A DNA stretch of 64,000 bases from positions 24,502 through 88,501 of the forward strand of contig NZ_JADNQZ010000043.1 in assembly GCF_015709515.1 (NCBI RefSeq), written 5' to 3'. Below, in pieces: positions 35,921 through 45,615 of the stretch. Origin of the DNA: Methylocystis sp. H62. GTDB lineage: Bacteria; Pseudomonadota; Alphaproteobacteria; Rhizobiales; Beijerinckiaceae. The notes beneath the pieces were generated by a model. The model saw only the letters and a program-made list of their open reading frames with translations. It was not told the origin of the DNA and did not search any database. Position numbers and translations under genes: made by a program. How positions within the stretch are numbered: position 1 is the stretch's first letter; each line of letters starts with the position of its first letter.

Positions 35921-37399
35921 ATGTCCAAACAAGCTGTTAGTCGCGAAGCAGATGATATTCCAGCATTGAATTGTGAATTGGCGCTTCCGTTGGTTCTTGA
36001 TTTGGATGGCACCCTTGTCACAACTGACACGCTCCATGAGGCGTTGTTATTGCTGTTCAAGCGGGACTGGTCGAAGGCGTGGCGGGTTCGGTTTTGGACA
36101 CTCAAAGGGCGTGCTGTTGTAGAGCAAAAGTTGGCGGAAGTTGTTACGGAAGAAGATATCAATCGCTTCCCGATCAATCTGGCGCTGCAAGAGTTTGCCG
36201 AACGCGAAGCGGGACTTGGCCGCGAGATCGTGCTGGCCACGGCCGCCGATCGAGCCATCGCGGAAAAGATCCAGAAGCGTTTTTCGTTCATCTCCAAAGT
36301 CATCAGTTCAGACGGTCGCGCAAACATGCGAGGCCGCGCCAAGGCCGAGGAGCTGCGCCGACTCTATCCCAATGGTTTCATTTACGCCGGCGACTCCTAT
36401 CCCGACATTCATGTCTGGCGTCATTCCTTGGGCGCGGTCTTCGCTGGCGCATCTCCCCGTCTCTTCCTGCGAGTTCGCGAGGTCGCCGACATTATGGCCT
36501 CGTTTCCGCGCCGAGCGCTTGGTTTAGATGGGCTAAGGCGCGGCTTACGCTTGCATCAATGGGCGAAGAATGCGCTCATTTTTGTGCCGCTGATTCTCGG
36601 TGGCAAGGCGATGGACCTTATCGCATGGATTCATGCACTAGAGGCCTTCTTGGCTCTTAGTCTTCTCGCTTCCGCAACCTATCTGCTCAACGATCTTTGG
36701 GATTTGCATGAAGACCGTCAACATTGGTCGAAAAAACATCGGCCGATCGCGAGCGGCGAGCTGCCGATAGCTTTAAGTGTGGGACTGATCGTCGCCTGCT
36801 GCATTGCCGCGCTTGGCCTGGCGCTCGGCGCCGGCGCGGGATGCGTCGGAATGCTCGCGCTCTATCTCGCTCTCAGCCTGTCTTATTCCTTCCGACTGAA
36901 GCGGGAACCGATTATCGATGTTTTCCTGCTAGCGACGCTTTTTACGATGCGCCTAGCCATCGGGGTTGTCGTAACCGAAGTGGCGTTTTCTCCATGGCTG
37001 ATTGTTTTTTCGATGTTCATTTTCCTGTCGCTATCATTGGCAAAACGGCAAACCGAAATCACCCGCATGGCCGCGCATGGGCAAGAGGCTGCGCCAGGTC
37101 GCGGTTACAAGGCCAGCGACGCGCCCTTCGTGTTGGCGACAGGCGTCGCTACGATGATGGCGGCGGTCCTCATCATGGTCATCTATCTAATCGAAGACGC
37201 TTTCCCAAAGGGGTTCTACAAACACCCGGATTTCCTTTGGGGCTTTGCCGTGATCATTTTCCTTTGGCTCGCACGAGTATGGCTGCTGTGCCACCGCGGC
37301 CAATTGCGTGACGATCCCGTGGCCTTCGCTTTGAAGGATCGGCTGAGCCTCTGTTATGCTGCTGCGATGGGCGCGATCTTTATCGCCGCAGTCCTGTGA
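35921..37399 (+). CDS. HAD phosphatase-UbiA prenyltransferase fusion (decaprenyl-phosphate phosphoribosyltransferase type)
   Basis: 492 residues from the ATG at 35921. Residues 1-190 are a HAD domain with DLDGTLV (nucleophile Asp), and GDSYPDIHVW as motif IV. From about 200 it is UbiA-like with seven to nine helices, NDLWDLHEDRQHWSKKHRPIASG (first Asp-rich motif and the KxxRP loop) and IIDVFLLATLFTMRL in place of the second. In mycobacteria the UbiA enzyme Rv3806c joins phosphoribose to decaprenyl phosphate and a separate enzyme removes the 5-phosphate; here the fused phosphatase probably does that. Heads a four-gene operon. Confidence 0.82.
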   Translation: MSKQAVSREADDIPALNCELALPLVLDLDGTLVTTDTLHEALLLLFKRDWSKAWRVRFWTLKGRAVVEQKLAEVVTEEDINRFPINLALQEFAEREAGLGREIVLATAADRAIAEKIQKRFSFISKVISSDGRANMRGRAKAEELRRLYPNGFIYAGDSYPDIHVWRHSLGAVFAGASPRLFLRVREVADIMASFPRRALGLDGLRRGLRLHQWAKNALIFVPLILGGKAMDLIAWIHALEAFLALSLLASATYLLNDLWDLHEDRQHWSKKHRPIASGELPIALSVGLIVACCIAALGLALGAGAGCVGMLALYLALSLSYSFRLKREPIIDVFLLATLFTMRLAIGVVVTEVAFSPWLIVFSMFIFLSLSLAKRQTEITRMAAHGQEAAPGRGYKASDAPFVLATGVATMMAAVLIMVIYLIEDAFPKGFYKHPDFLWGFAVIIFLWLARVWLLCHRGQLRDDPVAFALKDRLSLCYAAAMGAIFIAAVL

Positions 37400-37414
37400 T
37401 CGAGACGCTTTATC

Positions 37415-38749
37415 TTGAGTCCTACTCCTTTCATTAGCCGCAATGATGTGTTGTCGTGGGGACGAGTTCATCGGCAGTTACAAGAGGTCGCTGCGCCACG
37501 TTTTTGTGATGAATTGCCTGCGCTGCTCGACGGCAGCGCATCGACCTCTTGTCTTGCGATCGGTTTGCGTCGCTCTTACGGCGACTCCTGTCTCAATAGC
37601 GGCGGCGCGGTAATCAACATGGGCGGCCTGGATCGTCTCATCGCTTTCGATGAGACGACGGGAATGCTTCGCGCTGAGTCCGGCGCATCTCTGTCGCAAA
37701 TTTTGGCCTTCGCCGTTCCCCGCGGCTGGTTTTTGCCGACGACTCCTGGCAGCCGTTTCGTGACCTTAGGCGGCGCGATCGCCAATGACGTCCATGGTAA
37801 AAATCATCACCAGGCGGGCTCGTTTGGTTGTCATGTCAGTTGCTTTGGTCTTCTGCGCAGCGACGGCTCTAGCCATGTCGTCACAAAAGACAACCAACCC
37901 AGGCTGTTTGCGGCAACGATCGGCGGCATTGGTCTAACCGGCGTTATCGAGTGGGCGGAAATTCAGCTTCAGAGGATCGGCAGCGCCTATCTTGACGTGG
38001 AGATCATCCCCTATGTCGGGCTCGACGAGTTTTGGACCATTGCCGAGGAAAGCGTCGGAAAATTCGAGCACACGGTGTCTTGGATAGATTGCAGCTCTCG
38101 CGGCGCGAACTTTGGGCGAGGCATCTTTTCACGGGCGAATTGGCGCGAGGACGAGGTTTTCACGCCACATGACGATCAGGCTTGGAAAAATGTTCCGTTC
38201 GACGCACCGGCCTTCCTCCTCAACCGGTTCAGCGTCGCCGCCTTCAATGAATTGTATTTTCGAGCGAGCAAAGCGAAGACTGGAATCGCCCGTCAGCATT
38301 ACGCGCCATTCTTCTATCCTCTCGACGCCTTTCTCAATTGGAATAGGCTTTATGGGCGGCGTGGTATGTTCCAATATCAGTGCGTAATTCCTGCTGATGA
38401 GGCGCGGGTTGCCATTACAAGTCTGCTTGATGGAATCGCACGCTCTGGACAGGCCTCGTTTCTTTCGGTGCTGAAAACCTTTGGAGAGCGAGCGTCGCCT
38501 GGTCTGCTTTCATTTCCACGCCCGGGCGTGACGCTCGCCATCGACTTTCCCAATCGCGGAGTGGACACTTTAAACCTGTTGTCGCGCTTGGACGTGATTG
38601 TCAGCGAAGCGGGCGGCGCGCTGTACCCGGCCAAGGATGGACGGCTTTCGCCTGAGATGTTCCGGCGCTCCTTCCCGCGCTGGCGTGAATTTCTCGAACA
38701 CAAGGACCCCATCATGAACTCTGACTTCTGGCGCAGAGTGGCCGAATGA
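37415..38749 (+). CDS. dprE1: DprE1-like FAD-dependent oxidase
   Basis: 444 residues from a TTG at 37415. The FAD-binding domain shows RRSYGDSCLNSGG and GGAIANDVHGKNHHQAGSFG, the latter being the invariant His-rich motif of DprE1 (His of the covalent-inhibitor region). The C-terminal FYPLDAFLNWNRLYGRRGMFQYQCVIP matches as well. DprE1 oxidises C2 of decaprenyl-phospho-ribose to the keto form. Its stop overlaps the next gene's start by 4 bases (ATGA). Confidence 0.87.
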   Translation: MSPTPFISRNDVLSWGRVHRQLQEVAAPRFCDELPALLDGSASTSCLAIGLRRSYGDSCLNSGGAVINMGGLDRLIAFDETTGMLRAESGASLSQILAFAVPRGWFLPTTPGSRFVTLGGAIANDVHGKNHHQAGSFGCHVSCFGLLRSDGSSHVVTKDNQPRLFAATIGGIGLTGVIEWAEIQLQRIGSAYLDVEIIPYVGLDEFWTIAEESVGKFEHTVSWIDCSSRGANFGRGIFSRANWREDEVFTPHDDQAWKNVPFDAPAFLLNRFSVAAFNELYFRASKAKTGIARQHYAPFFYPLDAFLNWNRLYGRRGMFQYQCVIPADEARVAITSLLDGIARSGQASFLSVLKTFGERASPGLLSFPRPGVTLAIDFPNRGVDTLNLLSRLDVIVSEAGGALYPAKDGRLSPEMFRRSFPRWREFLEHKDPIMNSDFWRRVAE

Positions 38750-39495
38750 CAGGCGTCAACAAGGGGATCATCATTCTTGGAGCCGCCTCCGCCATTGCCG
38801 AGGCAGCGGCGCGAATTTGGGCGGCGCAGGGCGCGCGCTTCGTCCTTGTCGCGCGAGATCCGCGCCGTCTCGATGTGATCGCCTCAGACTTGAAAACGCG
38901 CGGCGCGGTGGAGGTCGCCGCGGTCGCCCTCGATTGCTCCAAACTGAACGCTGACGTCGAATTGGATGCGATGGTCAAGAAGCTGGGCGGACTCGACATC
39001 ATGTTGTTGGCCTATGGGACGCTCGGCGAGCAAAAACGCCTCGAAGCCGATCCAGACGCAGTTCGCGAACTTATTCAGACCGATTTCGCCAGCGCCGTCG
39101 CCTGGTGCCTGGCGGCAAGCGCCGTCCTGGAACGGCAACGGTCTGGCGCGTTGCTCGTGATCGGATCGGTGGCGGGCGATCGCGGGCGGCGATCGAATTT
39201 TATTTACGGCGCTTGTAAGGGCGGCTTGGCCCGCCTCGTTGAGGGAATAGCGCATAAGCTCGCTCCGATTGGCGCTCGTGCGGTCATCGTCAAGCCGGGG
39301 TTTATCAAAACGCCCATGACCGCCGCTTTCGAAAAGAGAGGCCTGCTCTGGGCGAAACCGGAAGCGGTGGCGCGGGTTATAGTCAAGGCGGCAGAACGCG
39401 GCGGCCCCGTCGTTTACGCGCCGGCCTTCTGGCGTTGGATCATGCTGCTGATCCGCCATCTTCCGACTTTCATCTTCAACAAGCTCGACATTTGA
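38746..39495 (+). CDS. dprE2: DprE2-like short-chain reductase
   Basis: 249 residues, classical SDR. GAASAIAEAAAR is the glycine-rich NAD(P) motif at about 11-22; the catalytic set is S in IGSVAGDRGRR and Y-x3-K in YGACKGG. C-terminal VVYAPAFWRWIMLLIRHLP is typical of DprE2, which reduces the 2-keto sugar to the arabino configuration. Overlaps the oxidase gene; 9 bases precede the GtrA gene. Confidence 0.85.
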   Translation: MTGVNKGIIILGAASAIAEAAARIWAAQGARFVLVARDPRRLDVIASDLKTRGAVEVAAVALDCSKLNADVELDAMVKKLGGLDIMLLAYGTLGEQKRLEADPDAVRELIQTDFASAVAWCLAASAVLERQRSGALLVIGSVAGDRGRRSNFIYGACKGGLARLVEGIAHKLAPIGARAVIVKPGFIKTPMTAAFEKRGLLWAKPEAVARVIVKAAERGGPVVYAPAFWRWIMLLIRHLPTFIFNKLDI

Positions 39496-39504
39496 GGGCC
39501 GCCA

Positions 39505-39939
39505 ATGACGCCACAAGGCGAGACGAGCCTGAACGCGCGCGCGGAGGCGCTGCAATTTGTGCGCTTCCTCGCTCTCGGCGGATGCGCGGCGGCCGTCAAC
39601 TGGCTCTCGCGTTTTCCCCTCGAACGCCTGATGGGGTTTTCAGCCGCTGTCGCTATGGCTTATATGATCGGCATGGCGGTCGCCTTTGCGCTGTTTCGCC
39701 GCTTCGTTTTTCCAGCCTCGGACCAACCTTTGGAGCGTCAGGTGAAATTCTTCATCCTTGTCAATCTCGCTGGAATCGCTCAGGTCTGGGCGGTCTCAAT
39801 GGCGCTCGTCTATTACGCGTTTCCAGCCGTCGGTTTCATTAGCCCGCTGGCGGAGCCTCTCGGTCATGGCATTGCGATTGGAGTGCCAACGATTTCCAGC
39901 TATTTCGGACATCGTCTTCTTACGTTTCAACCAAGCTGA
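39505..39939 (+). CDS. GtrA-family membrane protein
   Basis: 144 residues with four hydrophobic helices: QFVRFLALGGCAAAVNWLSRF, AAVAMAYMIGMAVAFALFRRFVF, FFILVNLAGIAQVWAVSMAL and HGIAIGVPTISSYFGHRLLTF. GtrA proteins are proposed to flip or hand over polyprenyl-phosphate sugars; Rv3789 of this family is encoded with DprE1/E2 in mycobacteria. Last gene of the operon, so it probably moves or presents the arabinofuranosyl lipid. Confidence 0.82.
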   Translation: MTPQGETSLNARAEALQFVRFLALGGCAAAVNWLSRFPLERLMGFSAAVAMAYMIGMAVAFALFRRFVFPASDQPLERQVKFFILVNLAGIAQVWAVSMALVYYAFPAVGFISPLAEPLGHGIAIGVPTISSYFGHRLLTFQPS

Positions 39940-39950
39940 AGCCCTGAGCA

Positions 39951-40232
39951 TTGCGAATTTATGTGAACTCAGACTCGTTGGCTCACCATGATTCGTCATG
40001 GGAGCCCGGCAATAAGGGGCGCTTCGATAGAGACGATATCGATCGACTTTTGGCGCAACTAGGCGGACGGCTTGAAGGAACGCCAAATAGCGGCATTTCG
40101 ATCATGTACTCAAACGGCATTATCGGAACCGGTTATGACGTGCTGCCGGCGGTGCGCAACTCTCGTATCGGCGACCACGTTATCGTGTGCTTGGTCAGCA
40201 TTCCGAAAGGTTGTCCTAACAGCGCGGTGATG
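39951..40232 (+). pseudogene. hypothetical protein, 3' part lost to an IS1182-type element
   Basis: From a TTG at 39951 the frame reads LRIYVNSDSLAHHDSSWEPG and GRFDRDDIDRLLAQLGGRLEG, then ISIMYSNGIIGTGYDVL and VIVCLVSIPKGCP. It is well-structured coding sequence with no domain I can name, and it ends at the IS boundary. It lies 12 bases beyond the GtrA gene but need not belong to that operon. Confidence 0.45.
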
Positions 40233-40246
40233 AAGTCGCTGTTTGA

Positions 40247-41598
40247 TCAATCGGCCTCGGGCGCGGCGACGATGGCGAGCAAGGCCATTTCGCCGTCGAT
40301 CTCGGCGACTATGACAATGGCCATCGCGACATTGGTCTGAATGACGAGCAAAAGTGCGTTTTTGGCGCTTGCGGCCTCTCTTGGAGTGCCGGCTCCGAAC
40401 AGCGCGCGCATTAAAATGCCGAGATTGTAGCCCGCGACATGAACAAGATAGCGCTTGTGAACGTTTTCGCGACCTCGCAACCATGTGCGGCGCATCCCGC
40501 CGCGTTCCAGAACATGGGCGAAGCTGCGCTCGACGATCTCGCCGCGTTTGCGCATGGCCTCCCTGCCGACACCCGACTTCAACCGGTTGCGGTTCCCATA
40601 GACCGCCGCTCGCGCCTCGTCGTCGCCATGCCATCGTGAATAGCCCGTGCTCGGTCGCGACTCGGAAATGCGCGTCTTCCATGGGCCGTCGTCGAGGTCT
40701 TTCAGAACGTCGCGCGAATGGTAGCCTTTGTCGGCGACGAGATCGCGAGGATCTTCCGGCGTCGGCGCAAGTCCGACGGCGGACAGATTCTTTTCCGCTT
40801 CCTTCAGCGTGGGATCGAGCGTTGTCGTGTCGCCCTTGTCGGCCTCGTGGATCGGCGCCGCCACGATCACGCCCGTGTCGAGATCGACCGCATGTTCGGG
40901 CTTGTAGGCGAGATGCGTCGAGCCGTCCTTCATCTTGGCGATCTTCGCCTCCGGATCGGTCTTGCTCGTCCAGTCTTCGTTGGAGAGCTTCTTACCTTTG
41001 CGCTTACGGTCGAGCCGGATCAGGTCGTCGATCGTCGGCGTCTCGACACCGCTTTCCTTGGCCATCCGCGTCAGCATCTCGCGATAGCTTTCGCCATTGT
41101 CACGGCGCACGATCGTCCGCAGCGCCGCGTTGGCTTCCATCGTCGACCCGTCGACGCCGAGCCGCTCGCCCTTCACCAGACCATGCTCGGCGACGAGCTT
41201 CAGGACGAAGGCGAACACCTTCTCGTGCACTTCGTGCGGCAGACGGCTGCGCGTCTTCGACAACCAGGAATGATCGGGAACCTTGTCGCGCTTGCCGAGC
41301 CGAATGAAATCTCCCAGCGATCTAGAATCCGAGCAGCGCCAGACAATGCCGCGCTCGCTGTCGAGCCCTTCGAAATAACCGATCATATGCATGCGGAAAT
41401 AACGGCCAGGCGGCAACGACGGAGCGCCCATCCTCGGCGCATATACGGCTTGCATACCTCCTCGACGAAAGCGTCGAAGCCGGCTTCAGCCAAAAGCTTC
41501 TGGAGACCGTCGTAAAACACATGGCCTGGCGAACGCGGCATCTCCCCCCAACTTATCATGAGGTCGCCCTGGACTTCGCCCTCACGCCCCATCGCCAT
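40247..41598 (-). pseudogene. IS5/IS1182-type transposase with a 1-nt frameshift
   Basis: The N-terminal part begins near 41598 (SPGHVFYDGLQKLLAEAGFDAFVEEVCKPY). The rest, YAPRMGAPSLPPGRYFRMHMIGYFEG to AGYNLGILMRALFG, is one frame lower. The junction near 41443 reads CCGTATATGCG where family members need CCGTATTATGCG, i.e. loss of one T. Catalytic D in GVDGSTMEANAALR, D in VADKGYHS and E in IVERSFAH are all retained. Confidence 0.78.
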
Positions 41599-41675
41599 CG
41601 ACGCAGTCCGTCGAGAGTTTTTGTTCTTCAGACAGAATCAGGCGACCGAGACTTCGTCAACACGCTGCTAAGGGC

Positions 41676-41792
41676 GAAGAGAACTTGGAAGAGAAGCGGA
41701 AATACGGCCAACACTTACTGCGGCTCTTTAAACAGATAGAAATAATCAAGTCTCTAATCTTAGAGACCGTTGAAGGCGCATTGGCGACATGA
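41676..41792 (+). other. orphan C-terminal coding scrap
   Basis: A 38-codon open stretch ending at TGA 41790-41792 reads EENLEEKRKYGQHLLRLFKQ then IEIIKSLILETVEGALAT, charged and helix-forming and unlike the IS sequences on either side. It may be the tail of a gene lost to IS insertion; no family recognised. Confidence 0.3.
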
Positions 41793-41889
41793 CTCAAGCT
41801 TGGGATGTGGACCCGAGCGAAGCGCGCCAAGATGGCCGCCCTTGAGAAGAAGACCATGCGTTGTCCGACGGATTTGACCGATAGAGTGG

Positions 41890-42430
41890 GAGCGCGTTGA
41901 GCTGTTCCTTCCCTCGCCGGCGCGCAGAAGGCGCAAGCCCTCGGTCGACCTGCGCGAGGTTTTGAACGCCATCCGCTATATCGCTCGCGCCGGCTGCGGT
42001 TGGCGTATGCTGCCGAAGATTTTCCGCCTTGGCAAACCGTCTACTGGTGGTTTTGCCGCTTCATGCGCCGCTTTCTGTTCGAAACCATTCACGATGTGGC
42101 GCTGATGATCGACCGCGAACGCGCCGGCCGCGCGGCGAGCCCCTCGGCTGGCGTCATCGACAGCCAATCGGTCAAGGCCCAGGCGGCGCAAGCGCGAGGT
42201 TACGACGCCGGGCAAGAAAATCAAAGGGCGCTGCCACATTGTGGTGGATACGGAGGACGGCTGCTCATGGTCAATCTGCGGATATTTTCCTACTCCGCAG
42301 GCGCGCAGCATATTCCTCGACGCCATTCGCAAGCGCTGGCCGTGGGTCAAGCATCTCTTCGCCGACGACATCCGTTGCCCGAACGGTTGGAAGGGGCCGT
42401 CCTTGTCGGCTAGAGCCAGAGAGTTCCGCG
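41890..42430 (+). pseudogene. IS5-family transposase remnant, multiply frameshifted
   Basis: Pieces in successive frames: PSVDLREVLNAIRYIARAGC, GWRMLPKDFPPWQTVYWWF (after correction), VIDSQSVKAQAAQARGYDAG, VVDTEDGCSWSICGYFPTPQ and RKRWPWVKHLFADDI. Same type as the remnant at 6056-6480. Its C-terminus dissolves into unrelated sequence near 42430. Confidence 0.7.
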
Positions 42431-42668
42431 ACAGCGAGTCGATTTGTCGCAGACAGTTTCGAGCAAAAGGGGGGAGGGGTGATGCGCGTTCGGCGGCGTG
42501 TCGTCACGCCTTAAGCCGATGGAGGCGCACATGGCCCGGCGCACGGATCGGATCGTCCTCTGTTGCAAGTGCGCGTATCATTCGAGACGACAAGGTGGAC
42601 GCTTCTAAAAACTGGCGGCGGGGGCCGGTTTCTGATTCCCTTTGGCGGAAGGGATCGGAGGCGAGTCG

Positions 42669-43748
42669 ATGAGCGGTCAGGCGGGATTTTTTGATGTCGA
42701 CGAGCGTTTGAAGCGGCTGAGCGGTCTTGGCGATCATCTGGAAGCCTTCGCGGCGGCGGTGGATTTTGAGATGTTCCGCGCCGATCTCGTTGCAGCCCTT
42801 GGCTATTGCGACGGGTCGCAGGGCGGCCGGCCGCCGTTCGATCCGGTGATGATGTTCAAGATCCTCGTCATTGCGGCGATGGACAATCTCTCGGACGAGC
42901 GCGCCGAGTTTCTGATCAACGACCGCATGTCGTTCATGCGGTTTCTGGGGCTGTCGCTTGCTGATCGGGTTCCGGACGCGCGCACGATTTGGCTGTTCCG
43001 GGAAAAACTCACCAGAGCTGGCGCGATCGAATCTTTGTTCGCGCGCTTCGACACAGCGCTGCGGGCGTCTGGCTTCATCGCCATGGCCGGACAGATCATA
43101 GACGCGACTCTCGTCGCCGCGCCGCGGCAGCGCAACACGCAGGAAGAGAAGCAGGCCATTAAAGAAGGCTGCATTCCCGAGGACTGGAAAGCGAAGCCCG
43201 CCAAGTTGCGCCAGAAAGATCGCGACGCGCGCTGGACGGTGAAGTTCACCAAGGCGAAGACGAAAGAGGACGGCTCGACGCCGCCCTGCGACATCGCGAT
43301 CCCATTGTTTGGCTATCAAAACCACATCTCGATCGACCGCGGCTTCGGCTTCATCCGCACATGGTCGGCGACCGACGCCGCCGCTTATGAGGGCGCGCGG
43401 CTGCGCGACGGCTTGCTCGATAAGACCAACACGGCATCGAGCGTTTGGGCAGACACGGCCTATCGTTCGGCGGCTAATGAGACGTTCATGGAGAAGAACG
43501 GCTTTGTCAGCCGCGTTCATCGAAAGAAGCCGAAGGGCAAGCCGATGCCCGAAGCCATGCGCCGCGCCAATGCGGAAAAGTCGAAAGTCCGCTCGCGCGT
43601 CGAGCACGTCTTCGCCGAGCAGAAGGATCGAATGGGGCTCTTTATCCGCACGATCGGGATCGCCAGAGCCAAAGTGAAAATCGGCATGGCGAACCTCGTT
43701 TACAACTTCAAGCGGCTGGTCTTTCTCCAACGAACCGCCGCCGCCTGA
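42669..43748 (+). CDS. IS5-family transposase, intact
   Basis: 359 residues from the ATG at 42669 (MSGQAGFFDVDERLKRLSGL). The DUF772 domain has GGRPPFDPVMMFKILVIAAM; catalytic residues lie in IIDATLVAAPRQRN (D), WADTAYRS (D) and SRVEHVFAEQKDRMGLFIRTIG (E). Full length and open, so probably active. Insertion of this element appears to have removed the N-terminal part of the GMC gene just downstream. Confidence 0.88.
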   Translation: MSGQAGFFDVDERLKRLSGLGDHLEAFAAAVDFEMFRADLVAALGYCDGSQGGRPPFDPVMMFKILVIAAMDNLSDERAEFLINDRMSFMRFLGLSLADRVPDARTIWLFREKLTRAGAIESLFARFDTALRASGFIAMAGQIIDATLVAAPRQRNTQEEKQAIKEGCIPEDWKAKPAKLRQKDRDARWTVKFTKAKTKEDGSTPPCDIAIPLFGYQNHISIDRGFGFIRTWSATDAAAYEGARLRDGLLDKTNTASSVWADTAYRSAANETFMEKNGFVSRVHRKKPKGKPMPEAMRRANAEKSKVRSRVEHVFAEQKDRMGLFIRTIGIARAKVKIGMANLVYNFKRLVFLQRTAAA

Positions 43749-43822
43749 CGCCGAAGAATGGGCGCCAAGCGACGCCCTCAAACCCAGCGCACAGTCCCAA
43801 AACGCGCGCCGCGCACGAAACG

Positions 43823-44677
43823 ATGCGTCGCTGCTCTCAAAATCGCGAAAACGCGGCGTTAATTACGATAAATGCCAAGAAATTCGTTTTGGCGATGGGC
43901 GGAATTGAAAATTCTCGTTTATTGCTCTGGCTAGCAAAACTCTATGGCAATACGCTCTTCGATGACTTTACGCCTATCGGAAAATATTGGATGGAGCATC
44001 CACACTTTACGCTTGGGCGAGCAATCGTTGACAGGGCTATGTCCGATAATAATTTTTACTCGTTGACTGCTGAAGCTCAAATAAACCGGCAGATCTTCAA
44101 CTGCGGGTTTCGACTTGAGACTCAACGCTTCGAGGGAACAAAAAAAATTATTCGAGAGCTAATGTGTGTCGCGCCAGCGCTAGGCGAGAGAATGGCCTCA
44201 TTGGCTAACAAAAAACTTGTTTGTGCAGTGACATTCAAAGCGGCTTGGGAGCAAGCCCCTGAAATATCGAATCAGGTGTCGCTCAGTGAAGCTCGCGACC
44301 GCTTCGGGATTCCCCGCGTTAATTTATTATGGAAAAAGAATGAACTTGATAGGAGAACAATTGTGGAATCGGTCGACGCGTTTAATAAGTTGATTATGGG
44401 AAATAATTTGGGGCGCATTCAACTGGACGCCTGGATGCTAGATGATGGAGAGTATCCGCTGAATGATGAACTTGCTGGATATCATCATATGGGAGGGACG
44501 CGCATGTCAATTTCTTCTAAATATGGAGTTGTAGATAAAAATTGCAAGGTGTTCGGTTCTGATAACTTATATGTCGCGGGATCATCCATATTTACAACGG
44601 GTGGCCATAATAACCCAACTCTACCCATTGTTCAATTTTCTTTGCGGTTAAAAGATCACTTGTTATCTCTAATGTGA
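43823..44677 (+). pseudogene. GMC-family oxidoreductase, N-terminus lost
   Basis: About 284 residues remain, half of a normal GMC enzyme. VLAMGGIENSRLLLW, DDFTPIGKYWMEHPHF, GYHHMGGTRMS and NLYVAGSSIFTTGGHNNPTL are the substrate domain and the C-terminal FAD/His-Asn catalytic segment. The N-terminal FAD dinucleotide motif is missing because IS5 sequence starts about 80 bases upstream. AT-rich, so probably acquired as a glycan-modifying or secondary-metabolism gene before disruption. Confidence 0.75.
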
Positions 44678-44689
44678 CCCGGGCGGATT

Positions 44690-44880
44690 GCAACTGATTT
44701 GGTTTTCGACCAAGTTCGTATCTATCTCGACGCGGCCGTCCTCCGGGAACAGCGTCAGCCCGTCCCAATGGTTGAGAAGACAGGCGACCGCCTTGGCCAT
44801 ATCGCTGCGCCCCGACAGACGCGCGCGGCCTGGGCGCGCAGGAAGACTTCGAGCTTAGCCCGTCCTATACATCGCGGCGC
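44690..44880 (-). pseudogene. IS66 TnpC fragment
   Basis: On the minus strand, LSGRSDMAKAVACLLNHWDG then LTLFPEDGRVEIDTNLVEN matches the C-terminal catalytic region of IS66 TnpC proteins. Truncated on both sides. Confidence 0.6.
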
Positions 44881-44953
44881 TGCAAGCGAGGCGTTCGTCG
44901 CCCGAAGCGTGGTAAGCATCCGGCGTGGGCCGCAGGGGTCTGGCAACGAGGCG

Positions 44954-45130
44954 TCAACGCTGGGGGCGGGACTTTAGGTCTTTGTGGATTTTGATGAGCT
45001 CGACGAGATTTTCGATGCCGAAGTCGGTGAAGGCCATGACGCCGTCATCGCCGACGCCGTAGACCCAGAAGACGCCGTCCTCCGTTTCCATTTCATTGGC
45101 GACGTCGTAGAGCCAGTCGACGCTTTCGCC
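44954..45130 (-). pseudogene. small hypothetical protein, 3' part, cut by the IS66 element
   Basis: The minus-strand frame reads ESVDWLYDVANEMETEDGVF, WVYGVGDDGVMAFTDFGIEN, LVELIKIHKDLKSRPQR. It is well-formed coding sequence of unknown function. Its 5' part is separated by the IS66 insertion at 45131 and should lie beyond 48268, where the frame stays open for only a short distance. Confidence 0.5.
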
Positions 45131-45216
45131 GTAAGCGGTACGATCGCCCCACCTCGCATTTTTCCGCGCGATAAGCGAGACTCGCCGCGTTCTATTGGCG
45201 GGAGGTCGCAAATTCC

Positions 45217-45615
45217 ATGCATCAAGCCAGGCATGATGCCGACTCGTACCGACGCGTCGAGGTGATCACGGGTGGTCGACGACGGCGCGATTGGAGCGAG
45301 GAGGAGAAGGCGCGGATTGTCGCGGAGAGCGCCGATCCCGACGCCAACATATCGGAGGTCGCGCGGCGCAACGGGGTGAGCCGTGGGTTGCTGACCGTGT
45401 GGCGGCGGCAAGCGCGTGAAGCGTCGTGTGGCGCGTCGGCGTTCGCGCAGGTGCGGATCGAGGGGACGCGAAGCTGTATGGCGGAAGGAGACCCCGGCGT
45501 CGACGTGGCCGCGAGGATCGAAATCGAATTCGCCGACGCGCGGGTGCGCGTGCCGCTGGGCGCCGATGTCGCGACACTGAGGAATGTCGTTGCGGCGCTG
45601 AGGTCTGCGCGGTGA
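45217..45615 (+). CDS. tnpA: IS66 TnpA
   Basis: 132 residues with a helix-turn-helix: RRRDWSEEEKARIVAESADP, NISEVARRNGVSRGLLTVWRR. Usual first gene of IS66 elements; likely DNA-binding. The end overlaps the GTG of tnpB by four bases. Confidence 0.87.
   Translation: MHQARHDADSYRRVEVITGGRRRRDWSEEEKARIVAESADPDANISEVARRNGVSRGLLTVWRRQAREASCGASAFAQVRIEGTRSCMAEGDPGVDVAARIEIEFADARVRVPLGADVATLRNVVAALRSAR

Noticed and set aside
40354..41307. 317-codon plus-strand frame
   Set aside because: Arg/Ser-rich shadow of the IS1182-type transposase on the minus strand.
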